In this document: positions 15,401-23,919 of the stretch, piece by piece
Numbering within the stretch: position 1 is the stretch's first letter
How the letters are laid out: every line of letters starts with the position of its first letter
Source of the DNA: CAJBNH01 sp964447285
GTDB taxonomy: Bacteria; Myxococcota_A; UBA9042
Reading direction: 5' to 3'
DNA: 64,000 bases
NCBI GenBank assembly: GCA_964447285.1
Contig: CAYURO010000009.1
Location: 62,001 to 126,000 of the forward strand
Notes under the pieces: model-generated
Databases searched by the model: none
Told to the model about the DNA's origin: nothing
Seen by the model: only the letters and a program-made list of their open reading frames with translations
Translations under genes and position numbers: made by a program

Positions 15401-16018
15401 ATGAAGATGCGAAATTCGCTTGGAGCCATCGCCCTTGTCGCGCTTGTGGGCGTGTGGTCCGGCTGCGACAGCGCAACGTCCAGCGGCGACGACGGCGCGA
15501 CCGCCGACGCGACAACCGACACCACCGGCAGCGACATCGCGGGCGACACCAGCGGCGATGCCACCGACACTTCCGGCGACACAAGCCCCGCAGTCCAGCC
15601 GCTGTTCGTCAACGAGATCGTGGCCAAGGGCACCATCACCGCCGACAACCCCTCCGGATCCGACTGGGTCGAGTTGTACAACGCGGGTACGCAGACGGTC
15701 GACTTGGCCGGCTACCTGATTGGCGACAAGATGGGCGACACGGCCGAAGCGCTGCCCCTGCCGACAGGAGTCACCATCGCCGCCAAGGGCTTCGTGGTCG
15801 TGTTCTTCAACCACACGGGAGCCGGATTCCCGGTGGTCGACAAGGCCTTGGGCAAGGGCGAGCAGGCTGCGATCTTTGCCCCCGACGGCACCCCGATCGA
15901 CGGGTTCAACTGGGCGGCGGGCGACAGCCCTGAGGGCGGCAGCTACGGTCGCTTTCCCGACGGTGCGCCCACGTTCAAGTCGTTCTCTGCCCCGACCTTT
16001 GCCTCGCCCAACAAGTGA
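15401..16018 (+). CDS. lamin-tail-domain lipoprotein
   Basis: 205 residues. The signal peptide ends in a lipobox, VWSGC-Asp. Then follows a ~40-residue Asp/Thr/Gly-rich linker and a lamin-tail (LTD) immunoglobulin-like domain from ~70: LFVNEIVAKG, SDWVELYNAGTQTVDLAGY, GFVVVFFN, and the late ...GTPIDGFNW. Bacterial LTDs are found on secreted and surface proteins and are thought to mediate binding or anchoring. The predicted location is the outer membrane or cell surface. ATG 15401 has AAGGAAAG at 15391-15398. Confidence 0.8.
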   Translation: MKMRNSLGAIALVALVGVWSGCDSATSSGDDGATADATTDTTGSDIAGDTSGDATDTSGDTSPAVQPLFVNEIVAKGTITADNPSGSDWVELYNAGTQTVDLAGYLIGDKMGDTAEALPLPTGVTIAAKGFVVVFFNHTGAGFPVVDKALGKGEQAAIFAPDGTPIDGFNWAAGDSPEGGSYGRFPDGAPTFKSFSAPTFASPNK

Positions 16019-16025
16019 CGTGTCC

Positions 16026-16694
16026 ATGCACCCGATCGCCATCGCCCCTTCGGTCCTGAGCGCCGACTTCGCCCATCTGGCCGATGAGGCCCGTGCAGTT
16101 GCCGACGCGGGGGCCGACTTCCTGCACGTCGACGTGATGGACGGCCGCTTCGTGCCGAACCTGACGCTCGGACCGCCCGTCGTGGCTGCGCTGAAGCGGG
16201 TGACGGACCTGCCGCTTGACTGCCATCTGATGATTGTCGAGCCCGACCACCTGCTTGCGGACTTCGCCAACGCCGGAACCCGGTGGCTCAGCGTCCACAT
16301 CGAGGCCTGCCCGCACCTGCACCGCACCGTCCAGCGCATCCGCGACCTAGGGATGTCGCCCGGCGTGGCGCTGAACCCGCACACGGCCTTTGCGGCCTTG
16401 GAACCGATTCTGCCGGAGCTCGACTTCGTCCTGATCATGAGCGTGAATCCCGGGTTCGGTGGCCAGACCTTCCTGCCTGGGGTGCTGGACAAGGTACGCT
16501 CCATCGACGCGTGGCGCCGCCTGCACCGCCCCGAACTGCGCATCCAGATCGACGGCGGCATCACGGTCGACACCATCGGTCAGGCACGGCAAGCGGGCGT
16601 CGACTGGTTCGTCGCAGGCTCCGCCGTGTTTGGCCGTCCCGACCGCAGGGCTGCGATCGCCGACCTCAGGGCCGCCGCGCTGGGCCCTGCCTGA
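16026..16694 (+). CDS. rpe: ribulose-phosphate 3-epimerase
   Basis: 222 residues, normal length. It interconverts ribulose 5-phosphate and xylulose 5-phosphate. TIM-barrel motifs: IAPSVLSADF (start), FLHVDVMDGRFVPNLT (metal His/Asp), DCHLMI (metal His), MSVNPGFGGQ (phosphate loop) and IQIDGGI (metal Asp). ATG 16026 lies 7 bp after the lamin-tail gene and the stop lies 8 bp before the aldo/keto reductase gene, so all may share a transcript. Confidence 0.95.
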   Translation: MHPIAIAPSVLSADFAHLADEARAVADAGADFLHVDVMDGRFVPNLTLGPPVVAALKRVTDLPLDCHLMIVEPDHLLADFANAGTRWLSVHIEACPHLHRTVQRIRDLGMSPGVALNPHTAFAALEPILPELDFVLIMSVNPGFGGQTFLPGVLDKVRSIDAWRRLHRPELRIQIDGGITVDTIGQARQAGVDWFVAGSAVFGRPDRRAAIADLRAAALGPA

Positions 16695-16702
16695 ACGAAT
16701 CG

Positions 16703-17854
16703 ATGCCCCAGGAGCGCCCCACGACCGCCGACTTCGCCACCGCAGCGGGTACCCGGCGTTTCGCCGCGCGCCACCGTTCGCACACCGCGGCGGACGCGTA
16801 TGGGTTGGCCGGAGATCTGACGGTTTCGTCCGTTGGCATAGGCACTTACCTTGGTCGCGCTGACGATGCCACCGACAAGGCGTATGTGCAGGCGCTGGTC
16901 GACGCGGTGCGGCTGGGCGTCAATGTGCTGGACACCGCCACGAGCTACCGCTGCCAGCGGTCTGAACGGTCGGTGGGCCGGGCACTGGACCTGCTGATTC
17001 AGGCAGGCGAAATCTCTCGCGAGGAGATCGTCGTCACGTCCAAGGCGGGCTTCGTCCCCTACGACGGCAAGACGCCGCCAAACCCGCTGCAGTGGGCGCA
17101 TGAGCGCACGGTGCAGCAAGGGCTTTGCACGGACGACGAGCTGTGGGGCGGCTGCCACTGTCTGGCACCGGACTTCGTGACCGCGATGGTCGCCCAGAGT
17201 CTGCAGAATCTGGGCGTGCGCACGCTGGACATCTACTTCCTGCACAACCCCGAGGCGCAGCTGCAGACCGTCGATCCGACACTGCTGGAAGACCGCTTGC
17301 GCCGGGCGTTTGCTGCGCTGGAGGCCGCGGCTGACGCGGGTCACCTGCAGGCGTATGGCGTGGCGACCTGGTCCGGCCTGCGCGCGCTGCCGGGGGAACG
17401 CGACCACCTCTCGCTCGAGCGTCTGGTCCGCTGCGCGCACGACGTGGCGGGCGACCGACACCGGCTGCGCGCCGTGCAGCTGCCGATCAGTCTTGGGGGG
17501 CCAGAGGCGCTGGTTCGTCGCGATCAGACGCTAGGTGGAGAGGCCCTTTCGGCGCTGGAGGCCGCGGCCCGTCTGGGTCTGACGGTCTTTGCTGCCAGTC
17601 CGCTGCTGCAGGGGCGTCTGGCCCGCACCGGACTGCCAAGCGGCGTGGTTGCCCAAGGTCCGGCCTCTCACCTGTCCGCCGCCGCGCTGGCGCTGCACTT
17701 CGCTCGGTCCGTACCTGGCGTCACGGCGGCGCTGGTCGGAACCACTGACCGTCGTCATGTGGCTGAAAATGCAGGCCTTCTTCGTCTGGACAAGGCCAGC
17801 CGCGCATGGGTCGATGAGGCCGCGCGCGTGCCGGTCGGGGCAAGGCTGCCATGA
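16703..17854 (+). CDS. aldo/keto reductase
   Basis: 383 residues; NAD(P)H-linked carbonyl reductase of the AKR superfamily. The catalytic tetrad is visible: Asp and Tyr in NVLDTATSYR, Lys in VVTSKAGF, His in DIYFLHNPE. A barrel of ~330 residues follows a ~35-residue N-terminal extension. The insert WGGCHCLAPDF, just before the segment leading to the catalytic His, adds two cysteines. Substrate not determined. ATG 16703 has no obvious ribosome site. The gene ends in an ATGA overlap with the next small gene. Confidence 0.85.
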   Translation: MPQERPTTADFATAAGTRRFAARHRSHTAADAYGLAGDLTVSSVGIGTYLGRADDATDKAYVQALVDAVRLGVNVLDTATSYRCQRSERSVGRALDLLIQAGEISREEIVVTSKAGFVPYDGKTPPNPLQWAHERTVQQGLCTDDELWGGCHCLAPDFVTAMVAQSLQNLGVRTLDIYFLHNPEAQLQTVDPTLLEDRLRRAFAALEAAADAGHLQAYGVATWSGLRALPGERDHLSLERLVRCAHDVAGDRHRLRAVQLPISLGGPEALVRRDQTLGGEALSALEAAARLGLTVFAASPLLQGRLARTGLPSGVVAQGPASHLSAAALALHFARSVPGVTAALVGTTDRRHVAENAGLLRLDKASRAWVDEAARVPVGARLP

Positions 17855-18207
17855 CCTCCAGAACCGCGGCTCTGCCTCCACGCGCTCGAAAGCCTCTGCT
17901 GGGTAGCGCACTTTGGCTGGACCGCCCCGAGGGAACGCTGCTGGTGACCCCACTGACTGCGGACCACGATCTGTTGTGGACAGGAATGCCAGCCGCCGCG
18001 CTGTCGCGGACGGGCCAGCCGATCGACCCGCGGACGCTGGACGGCGAGGTCGTGCTGCGCGATGGCCGCCGCCTGACGCTGCAAGCCGCCGGGTTGTGTC
18101 CGCAGATCCGCCAAGGTCGTCTGGCGTTGCGGGTGGTGCGGCGAGGCATCGACTGGTGCGGGCAGGCGCCGGGCGGGCGGCTGGAGCTGCGATCGCCACC
18201 GGCCTGA
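17851..18207 (+). CDS. hypothetical protein
   Basis: 118 residues, not recognised. The composition is rich in Leu/Arg with alternating short hydrophobic stretches (GSALWLDRPEGTLLVTPL, LTLQAAGL, LALRVV), suggesting a small beta-rich cytoplasmic protein. No signal peptide, TM segment or metal motif. It is supported as a gene by the ATGA overlap with the aldo/keto reductase and by codon use like its neighbours. It ends 16 bp from the convergent parvulin gene. Confidence 0.55.
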   Translation: MTSRTAALPPRARKPLLGSALWLDRPEGTLLVTPLTADHDLLWTGMPAAALSRTGQPIDPRTLDGEVVLRDGRRLTLQAAGLCPQIRQGRLALRVVRRGIDWCGQAPGGRLELRSPPA

Positions 18208-18223
18208 CCCTCGCGAACGCCTT

Positions 18224-19336
18224 TCAGAATTTCGCGTGCTCGACGATATGGGCGGTCTGCCGCAGCCCCTGCACCAGACGCCGATCCTCCAGGTACTGGC
18301 GGCGAACAGTCAGCGTGCGGCGAATCTCTGCGCGAACCTCGGCATAAGGGCGTACGCGCTCGTCGTTTTTCTCGAGCAGGCGCAGGACGTAGAATCCCCA
18401 CCGCGTCCGCACGGGCTCCGACACCGCACCCAGCTTGAGCGCAAATGCCACGGCCTCCAGCTCGGACTCCGACGACCCACGTACCAGCTGAATCGGCGGC
18501 AGTGCGCCCGAGCCGTGCTTGGCCGCGACCTGCTCGAAGTCCTCTCCCTTGCGAAGGGCCTGCACCACCTCGCGCGCCTTGGCTTCGGCTTCGGCCACCT
18601 GTTCCGGCGTCGTCCGGGGCGCAACGCGCACCAGCACCGGCCGCACCATGCGCGACGCCGGCTGCTGCCACGCCGACGGGTTGTGGTCATAAAAGGCCCG
18701 CAGGTCCGCTTCCTTCACCTCAATCTTGCCCTGGCGCTCGACCAGCTTGCGGGCCAGCCGCAGGTCGCGCACGTGCCCCCGCAACTCCTGCGCGGTGGTG
18801 TGGGTGCGGGCGAGATCGGACTGGAACCGCACGTCATCGAAGCGACCATCGGAGCTGGTCCAGCGGGCCGTGTGCTCACGCCAGGCCTCGTCGAACTCCT
18901 CGTCGGTCAGCGTCAGGCCATCCGCGCGGATGGCTTGCGCGCGAAGCTCTTGGTCCACCAGTCGATTCAGCAGGTTGCGTGCGATCTTGCGCAGCCGCTC
19001 GGCCGGGATGCGACTGCCCGTTCCGACCAGACGGTCAAACTCGCCGTTGAACTTGTCGGCGGCGATGTCACGGCCATTGACGGTGGCCACGGGTCCGGTG
19101 GGCCGAACGAAGGCGTCGTCGGCAGCGTCCGTCGTCGTCGGCGCAGCCGGCAACGGCGCTGGAGCCGGGGTGAGCGAGGGCAGCGAGGACTTGCGGGCGC
19201 CCCTGACGTCAGGCTGGGGCGTGGAGGAGTCCGGGCGGGTGCAGCCCGCCGCAAACGCCAGCCCGCAACCCAGGATGGCGATGCCGATCCAGGCGGTGGT
19301 GGGCGGTGTCGGGCTGGAGCAGCGGGTCCGGGTCAT
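18224..19336 (-). CDS. PpiC/SurA-type peptidyl-prolyl isomerase lipoprotein
   Basis: 370 residues. Signal peptide with lipobox FAAGC, a Pro-rich linker, a SurA/PrsA-like N-terminal helical domain (VATVNGRDIAADKF... LLNRLVDQELRAQAI) and a parvulin domain in the C-terminal third (RPVLVRVAP; ALRKGEDFEQVAAKHG; LGAVSEPVRTRWGFYVLRLLEK). It likely assists folding of exported or outer-membrane proteins from the periplasmic face of a membrane. ATG 19336 is chosen for the signal peptide. It lies downstream of a beta-barrel gene on the same strand, but a terminator separates them. Confidence 0.88.
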   Translation of the reverse strand: MTRTRCSSPTPPTTAWIGIAILGCGLAFAAGCTRPDSSTPQPDVRGARKSSLPSLTPAPAPLPAAPTTTDAADDAFVRPTGPVATVNGRDIAADKFNGEFDRLVGTGSRIPAERLRKIARNLLNRLVDQELRAQAIRADGLTLTDEEFDEAWREHTARWTSSDGRFDDVRFQSDLARTHTTAQELRGHVRDLRLARKLVERQGKIEVKEADLRAFYDHNPSAWQQPASRMVRPVLVRVAPRTTPEQVAEAEAKAREVVQALRKGEDFEQVAAKHGSGALPPIQLVRGSSESELEAVAFALKLGAVSEPVRTRWGFYVLRLLEKNDERVRPYAEVRAEIRRTLTVRRQYLEDRRLVQGLRQTAHIVEHAKF

Positions 19337-19459
19337 GGGCTCTCGCAGGCGATGGCGCGGCGGGGCAGTGTGGGGTTGGGCCACGCGGCGTGTCAAACAC
19401 GCCCCGCCCCCCGCCTGCCTGCAACATCCTGATCGTCCCGATTCTTCCCGCACCGACGC

Positions 19460-19500
19460 AAAAACGCCGACGCCCCGGAAGGGGGTTGCCCTCCGAGGCG
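19460..19500 (-). terminator. intrinsic terminator after the beta-barrel gene
   Basis: On the minus strand, a GC stem (TCCGAGGCG on the forward 3' side pairing with CGCCCCGGA, one mismatch) is followed after a few bases by a run of five T (forward A run 19460-19464). It lies just after the stop at 19535. Confidence 0.55.
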
Positions 19501-19534
19501 CCGACAGGATCAACTCAACCGGGTCCGCGAAGGA

Positions 19535-20764
19535 CTACCAGTCGTACGACAGGGCGAAGTCGGTGGCGAAGCCAGCCGTCGGCGTACCCGAGACCGCGTC
19601 GATGCCGTTGTTGATGAACGCCGGGTTCACGTTCAGGTCGAGGTTCCAACCCATCAGCTGGAAGCCGACGCCCGTGGTGACCGTGTTCAGCACGGCCGAG
19701 GTGTGGCTCTCGTTGGTGGCGGGCGGGGTCATCGTGTTGGCAAAGCTGGTCTTGACGATGGTCTGGCGGGCGCCCAAGCGCAGCGTCATCCAATCGAACG
19801 CCTTGGCCTCAGCCGCAAAGCCGTAGTACGGCACGAGCGCGCTGGAGTCTTCGATCGTCAAGGCCTGCGCGCCGGCGGCGGAGTTGCCGTCGAGGCCGGT
19901 GCCCACGTAGGCCAGACCGAGGCCGGGCTGCACCAGCACGCCCTCGACGGGGGTGATGGCCAGATCGGCGCCAAGCGAGACGGTGGTCGTGTTCAGCTTG
20001 CCGCGCTGGGTCTCGGCGCCGGTCGTGTCCTGACGGAACGCGTGGGCAACGCCGCGGGTGTCGTAGTCAAACGCGAAGTAGGGGACAACCTTGGCGATCT
20101 GGTGCACCTGGAACTCGCCCTTGGCCAGCAGGCCCAGGCCGAAGATGCCGTCGGAGATGAACATGTCGCCCTGCGTACCCTTGACGTCGGAGAACGTGCC
20201 GAAGCGCAGGTTCAGGCCGAAGTCGAGCGAGTTGGTCTCGTTGAGGTCCAAGCCCAGACCGGCGTTCAGGTCGAAGAACTTGTTGTTGTTTTGGTTGGTG
20301 CCGTCCCCGTCGTTGCGGGACGCGCCGAACGACAGCGTGGCGCCCATGCGCATCGTCTCGCTGGCCTTCATGCCAAAGCCGATGCCGAACTGGTGGTTGG
20401 TCGGGTCAGCCGAGCCGGGCGTGAAGCCGGCGGCGGTCGCGGGATTGGCTCCGCCCAAGCTCTTGGTGCTGACGACCGACTCCCAAGGCGAGCTCTTGCC
20501 GAACAGCAGCAGAACTGCATCGTCCGACAGGGCGTAGCGGATGTTCATGGTGCCGTAGGTGGCGCCATTGGTCGCATCGACATCGACGCTGTTCTTGTAG
20601 TTCACCATGTACTGCGGAAGGACGTAGATGTTGGCGCTGTCGTGCACCGTGAACGCCTTCTCTCCGCCCGACAGGCTGTTGATGCGGGTGTCGGTCGCGA
20701 ACGCCGAAGCGGCCATCGCCAGGCCGACTACGGTCGCGAGCGCTGCCGTAAGCAATCTCTTCAT
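19535..20764 (-). CDS. outer-membrane beta-barrel protein
   Basis: 409 residues. A clear signal peptide (MKRLLTAALATVV...ASAFA) is followed by a mature chain of alternating polar/hydrophobic strands rich in Gly, Asn and Thr, ending in SYDW, the terminal aromatic typical of barrel proteins. No TonB box, OmpA domain or enzymatic motif was seen; size suggests a 12-16-strand barrel. It is unlike the pair at 3275-4755. ATG 20764 has AGGAG 7 nt upstream. The longer open frame (to 21661) is antisense to ftsE and not coding. Confidence 0.8.
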   Translation of the reverse strand: MKRLLTAALATVVGLAMAASAFATDTRINSLSGGEKAFTVHDSANIYVLPQYMVNYKNSVDVDATNGATYGTMNIRYALSDDAVLLLFGKSSPWESVVSTKSLGGANPATAAGFTPGSADPTNHQFGIGFGMKASETMRMGATLSFGASRNDGDGTNQNNNKFFDLNAGLGLDLNETNSLDFGLNLRFGTFSDVKGTQGDMFISDGIFGLGLLAKGEFQVHQIAKVVPYFAFDYDTRGVAHAFRQDTTGAETQRGKLNTTTVSLGADLAITPVEGVLVQPGLGLAYVGTGLDGNSAAGAQALTIEDSSALVPYYGFAAEAKAFDWMTLRLGARQTIVKTSFANTMTPPATNESHTSAVLNTVTTGVGFQLMGWNLDLNVNPAFINNGIDAVSGTPTAGFATDFALSYDW

Positions 20765-20943
20765 CACGGAACTCCTGTGTGAGGTCGCCCTCATGGGCGA
20801 TGTCTGACGGTTCGAAGGGTGTCGCGGTGCGACGGCTCCCATGTTGGATGACGCGACAACGGATTCAGATGCGCGGTCTAACACAGCTTGACTAGGACGT
20901 GAAGAACACAACGAGCCGCAGTCTCTTTCTGGTACCACGTCGG

Positions 20944-20971
20944 AGTGTCGCCAGAGGCACGCAACTGTCAA
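20944..20971 (-). promoter_or_regulatory. possible promoter of the beta-barrel gene
   Basis: On the minus strand, a perfect TTGACA (forward 20966-20971), 16 bp, then GACACT (20944-20949). The -10 is weak. The leader would be ~175 nt. Confidence 0.3.
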
Positions 20972-21012
20972 GTTCTTCGTGGCTTGCAGGAATTGCCGTG
21001 CAGCAGCCCGAC

Positions 21013-21042
21013 TTGTCGCCCCTTGGGGCGCTGTGCTAGGGT
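21013..21042 (+). promoter_or_regulatory. promoter candidate for ftsEX-envC
   Basis: TTGTCG (21013-21018), 18 bp, TGC-TAGGGT extended -10 (21034-21042). The predicted start of transcription (~21049) is only a few bases before the ftsE ATG at 21053, which has no Shine-Dalgarno sequence; translation may be leaderless or nearly so. Confidence 0.4.
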
Positions 21043-21052
21043 GTGCCCCGTC

Positions 21053-21838
21053 ATGATTCAGCTGTACCACGTCCACAAACGCTTCCCCAACGGCTGCGAC
21101 GCGCTGTCGGACGTCACGCTGCGGGTGCGCGAGGGCGAGTTCGTCTTCCTGACGGGCCCCAGCGGTGCCGGCAAGTCGACGCTGCTGAAGCTGCTGCTGG
21201 TGATGGAGCGGGTGACCGACGGCCAAATCCTGATTGGTGGCCGCAACATTCACGTCCTGCGCGACGCCTCGGTGCCGTTCCTGCGCCGCAACATCGGCGT
21301 CGTGTTTCAGGACTTTCGCTTGGTGCCGCGCCGCACGGTGTTCGACAACGTCGCGATCTCTTTGGAGATCATGGGCTTGGGCCGCAAGGAGATCGAGCGC
21401 CGCGTGAACCAGCTGCTCGAAGGCCTGCGTCTGGTCCACCGCGCCCAAGCCTATCCCGGTGACCTGTCGGGCGGTGAGCAGCAGCGGGTGGCGATTGCCC
21501 GGGCGCTGGTCAACGAGCCCGCGATCCTGCTGGCCGACGAGCCCACCGGCAACCTGGACCCCGATCTGGCCAACGACATCATGAACCTGCTGCTGGACGT
21601 CAACCGCCGGGGCACTACCGTTGTTGTCGCCACCCACGACGTCGCGCTGCTCGAGCGCCACGCCCTGCGCACGCTGGTGCTGTCGCGCGGGTCGCTGGTC
21701 GAGGACCGCCCGCGGGTGACCCGCCCCAACGAGCGACTTTCACAGCCGATTCCAATTCAGGCGCTGCGCGCAGCCGACCCGTTGGCAGGCCACAGCACCC
21801 AGCCGTTGCCGCGCGACACCGCCGGGGAGGAGCCATGA
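21053..21838 (+). CDS. ftsE: cell-division ATP-binding protein FtsE
   Basis: ABC ATPase that with FtsX couples division to peptidoglycan splitting at the septum. Walker A GPSGAGKST, Q-loop VFQDFRLVPRRTVFDN, signature LSGGEQQRVAIARAL, Walker B ILLADEPTGNLD, H-loop ATHD. 261 residues, ~40 more than usual, because of a Pro/Arg-rich C-terminal tail after the ABC domain. The stop overlaps the ftsX start (ATGA). The frame is open further upstream, but homology starts at MIQLYHVHKRF. Confidence 0.95.
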   Translation: MIQLYHVHKRFPNGCDALSDVTLRVREGEFVFLTGPSGAGKSTLLKLLLVMERVTDGQILIGGRNIHVLRDASVPFLRRNIGVVFQDFRLVPRRTVFDNVAISLEIMGLGRKEIERRVNQLLEGLRLVHRAQAYPGDLSGGEQQRVAIARALVNEPAILLADEPTGNLDPDLANDIMNLLLDVNRRGTTVVVATHDVALLERHALRTLVLSRGSLVEDRPRVTRPNERLSQPIPIQALRAADPLAGHSTQPLPRDTAGEEP

Positions 21839-22737
21839 GACACGGCCCCCGCCCCGAGTATGTCGTGCGCCAGGCCGCCCAGCTTGTCCGCGGTTCGCCG
21901 TGGCTGACGGGTGTCAGCGCCCTGACGATTGCGCTTGCGCTGACACTGGTCGGCCTGTTCGCGATGATCCTGTTCAACGCGGGCAAGATGATGCACGAGC
22001 TGGGGCAGTCCCTGACGCTGTCGGTCTACGTGCAGGACGCCACGACCCCGGCTGAGCTTGCCTCTCTCGACAAGCAGGTGCGGGCGCACGAGGGCGTGAA
22101 GTCCGTCACCATGCTGACGCGCGAGATGGACCGAGAGCGCAACCGCAAGCTGCTGGACCCCGAGCTGCTCAAGGGCTTGGACGAGGCCGCGCTGCCCGGT
22201 CAGCCGGTGCTCGAGGTCGAGATCGACGCGGATCTGGCTTCGCGCGGCGACGTGCAGGAGCTGGTCGAGTGGACGCGCTCCGTCAAGGGCGTGCAGTCGG
22301 TCGAGGACGTCGAGTTTGGTGCTGAGAAGCTTAGGCTTTTGTTCGCGATTGTCGAGATCGCCCGCACGGTTGGACTGGTGCTGTCGATCGTCCTGCTGTC
22401 GAGTGCGATGTTCTTCGTGTTCTCGACGATTCGACTGGCCGTGTTCTCGCGCCGCGACGAGATCGAGATTCTGTCGCTGGTCGGCGCCACCCCCGGCTTC
22501 ATCCGCCTGCCGTTTCTGGTCGAGGGCGCGCTGCAAGGTCTGGCCGGCGCGCTGGTGGCCATGCTGCTGCTGGGGTTGCTGCACCTGGAGCTGCGAAGTC
22601 TGGTGCGCGACGTCTACATGCTGAACGCGACGTGGTCGCTGCTGCCGCCGGGTATGATCCTCTGGCTGCTCCTTGGCGGACCCGCGGTCGGGCTGGCGGC
22701 CAGCGCCATGAGCGTAGGCCGCTACCTGAAGGTGTGA
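21835..22737 (+). CDS. ftsX: cell-division protein FtsX
   Basis: 300 residues, four predicted TM helices (about 20-43, 165-190, 220-245, 265-290) with a periplasmic domain between the first two, the FtsX layout. It transmits FtsE ATPase cycles to periplasmic hydrolase activators. It overlaps ftsE by the ATGA and is followed 4 bp later by the envC-like gene, whose product is the expected partner of its periplasmic domain. Confidence 0.93.
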   Translation: MRHGPRPEYVVRQAAQLVRGSPWLTGVSALTIALALTLVGLFAMILFNAGKMMHELGQSLTLSVYVQDATTPAELASLDKQVRAHEGVKSVTMLTREMDRERNRKLLDPELLKGLDEAALPGQPVLEVEIDADLASRGDVQELVEWTRSVKGVQSVEDVEFGAEKLRLLFAIVEIARTVGLVLSIVLLSSAMFFVFSTIRLAVFSRRDEIEILSLVGATPGFIRLPFLVEGALQGLAGALVAMLLLGLLHLELRSLVRDVYMLNATWSLLPPGMILWLLLGGPAVGLAASAMSVGRYLKV

Positions 22738-22741
22738 CGCG

Positions 22742-23863
22742 ATGGTGCCCGCGCGAACCCTGCTCGCTGCGACCCTGCTGCTCGCCACCCTTGGGGCTGG
22801 CTACGCGGCCGCGCAGCCTCGTCTGGACGCCGTGTCGCGCAAGGATCTGGACTCCCGCTATGGTCAGGCACTGCAAGCCGAATTGGGACTGCTGCAGGCA
22901 CTCGACAAGCTGGACCGCGATGCCTCGGACATCGACGCCCAGATCCTGCGTCTGGGGTTGGAGCGCGCCCACGCCACCGACGTGCTGACCCAAGCCGAAG
23001 ACCGCCGCGCCAAGGCCGAGCACGAGCTCGACGGAATGCGCCGGGCGGTGCGGTCGCGGCTGCGGGCGATCCTGCGCATCGCCCGACAGCCCCAGCTGGA
23101 ATTCGCTTTGTCGCCCAAGGCGTTCGCCAAGTCCGTGACCAAGGACCGCGTGCTGCGTCAGTTGCTGGCGGCAGACCGCGAACGGCTAGCGGCCTATCGT
23201 CAAAAGCTGACCGATCTCGAGCGGCTGACCCACGAACGCGACGCGGCGCTGAAGCATCTGGACGAGGTCGACCTGCAGCTGCACGACGAGAAGGCGCACG
23301 GCGAGCAGGAGCGGCAGGACAAGCTCGCGCTGATCGACCGTATCGAGGCGGACCGCAAGTTCCACGACCGGGCGGTGCGCGACTTGGACGCCGCCAACAA
23401 GCAACTGAGCGCACAGATCGCGACGCTGAAAGAGTGGCAGGAGCGCAAGTACACGTTCGCGATGACGGTCGGCAAGCTGTTGCCCCCCGTGTCGGCAGCG
23501 GTCGGCACGGGCTTTGGCGAGATCCGCCACCCTCGCTTCGGCACCGTGACGCTGCACCGCGGACTCGCGTTTCGCCCGGTGTCGGGTCCCGGGTCGGCCG
23601 TGCGGGCGGTGTTCTGGGGGCGCGTCGCCTATGTCGGCTGGCTGACGGGGTATGGCGAGACCGTGATCCTGGACCACGGCCGTGGCTGGCACTCGGTTTA
23701 TGCCCACTTGGAGGAAGTCCGCGTCAAGGTCGGCGACGTGGTTCCCGCGCGCGTGCGCATCGCCGACACGGGTGCCTCCGGATCCCTGAAGGGCCGTCAC
23801 CTGTACTTCGAGATTCGCCGCAACGGCGAGCCCGTCGACCCCGCACCTTGGTTTCATCGCTAG
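22742..23863 (+). CDS. envC: EnvC-like murein hydrolase activator (coiled coil plus degenerate LytM)
   Basis: 373 residues. Signal peptide to ~24 (YAAAQ), a long coiled coil from ~25 to ~235 rich in Leu/Ala/Arg heptads, then a LytM/M23 domain. Zinc ligands are not conserved: HRGLAFRP lacks the Asp of HxxxD, and the final HxH is HLY (GRHLYFEIR). That is the state of EnvC, which is inactive itself and activates N-acetylmuramyl-L-alanine amidases when pulled by FtsEX. The operon with ftsEX strongly supports this role. Confidence 0.9.
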   Translation: MVPARTLLAATLLLATLGAGYAAAQPRLDAVSRKDLDSRYGQALQAELGLLQALDKLDRDASDIDAQILRLGLERAHATDVLTQAEDRRAKAEHELDGMRRAVRSRLRAILRIARQPQLEFALSPKAFAKSVTKDRVLRQLLAADRERLAAYRQKLTDLERLTHERDAALKHLDEVDLQLHDEKAHGEQERQDKLALIDRIEADRKFHDRAVRDLDAANKQLSAQIATLKEWQERKYTFAMTVGKLLPPVSAAVGTGFGEIRHPRFGTVTLHRGLAFRPVSGPGSAVRAVFWGRVAYVGWLTGYGETVILDHGRGWHSVYAHLEEVRVKVGDVVPARVRIADTGASGSLKGRHLYFEIRRNGEPVDPAPWFHR

Positions 23864-23875
23864 CTTTTTCCATTC

Positions 23876-23914
23876 CTCGCGGACTTTCCCCCCAATCTTT
23901 TCGCGAGTCAGAGG
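23876..23914 (+). promoter_or_regulatory. inverted repeat and ribosome site before kamD
   Basis: CTCGCG (23876-23881) and CGCGAG (23902-23907) can pair across a 20-nt T/C-rich loop, right before the kamD ribosome site GAGG (23911-23914). Could gate translation or be an operator; no B12 riboswitch fits in this 56-bp gap. Confidence 0.3.
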
Positions 23915-23919
23915 TCCAG

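Noticed and set aside
23864..23919. cobalamin riboswitch upstream of kamD
   Set aside because: The gap is only 56 bp and lacks the B12 box.
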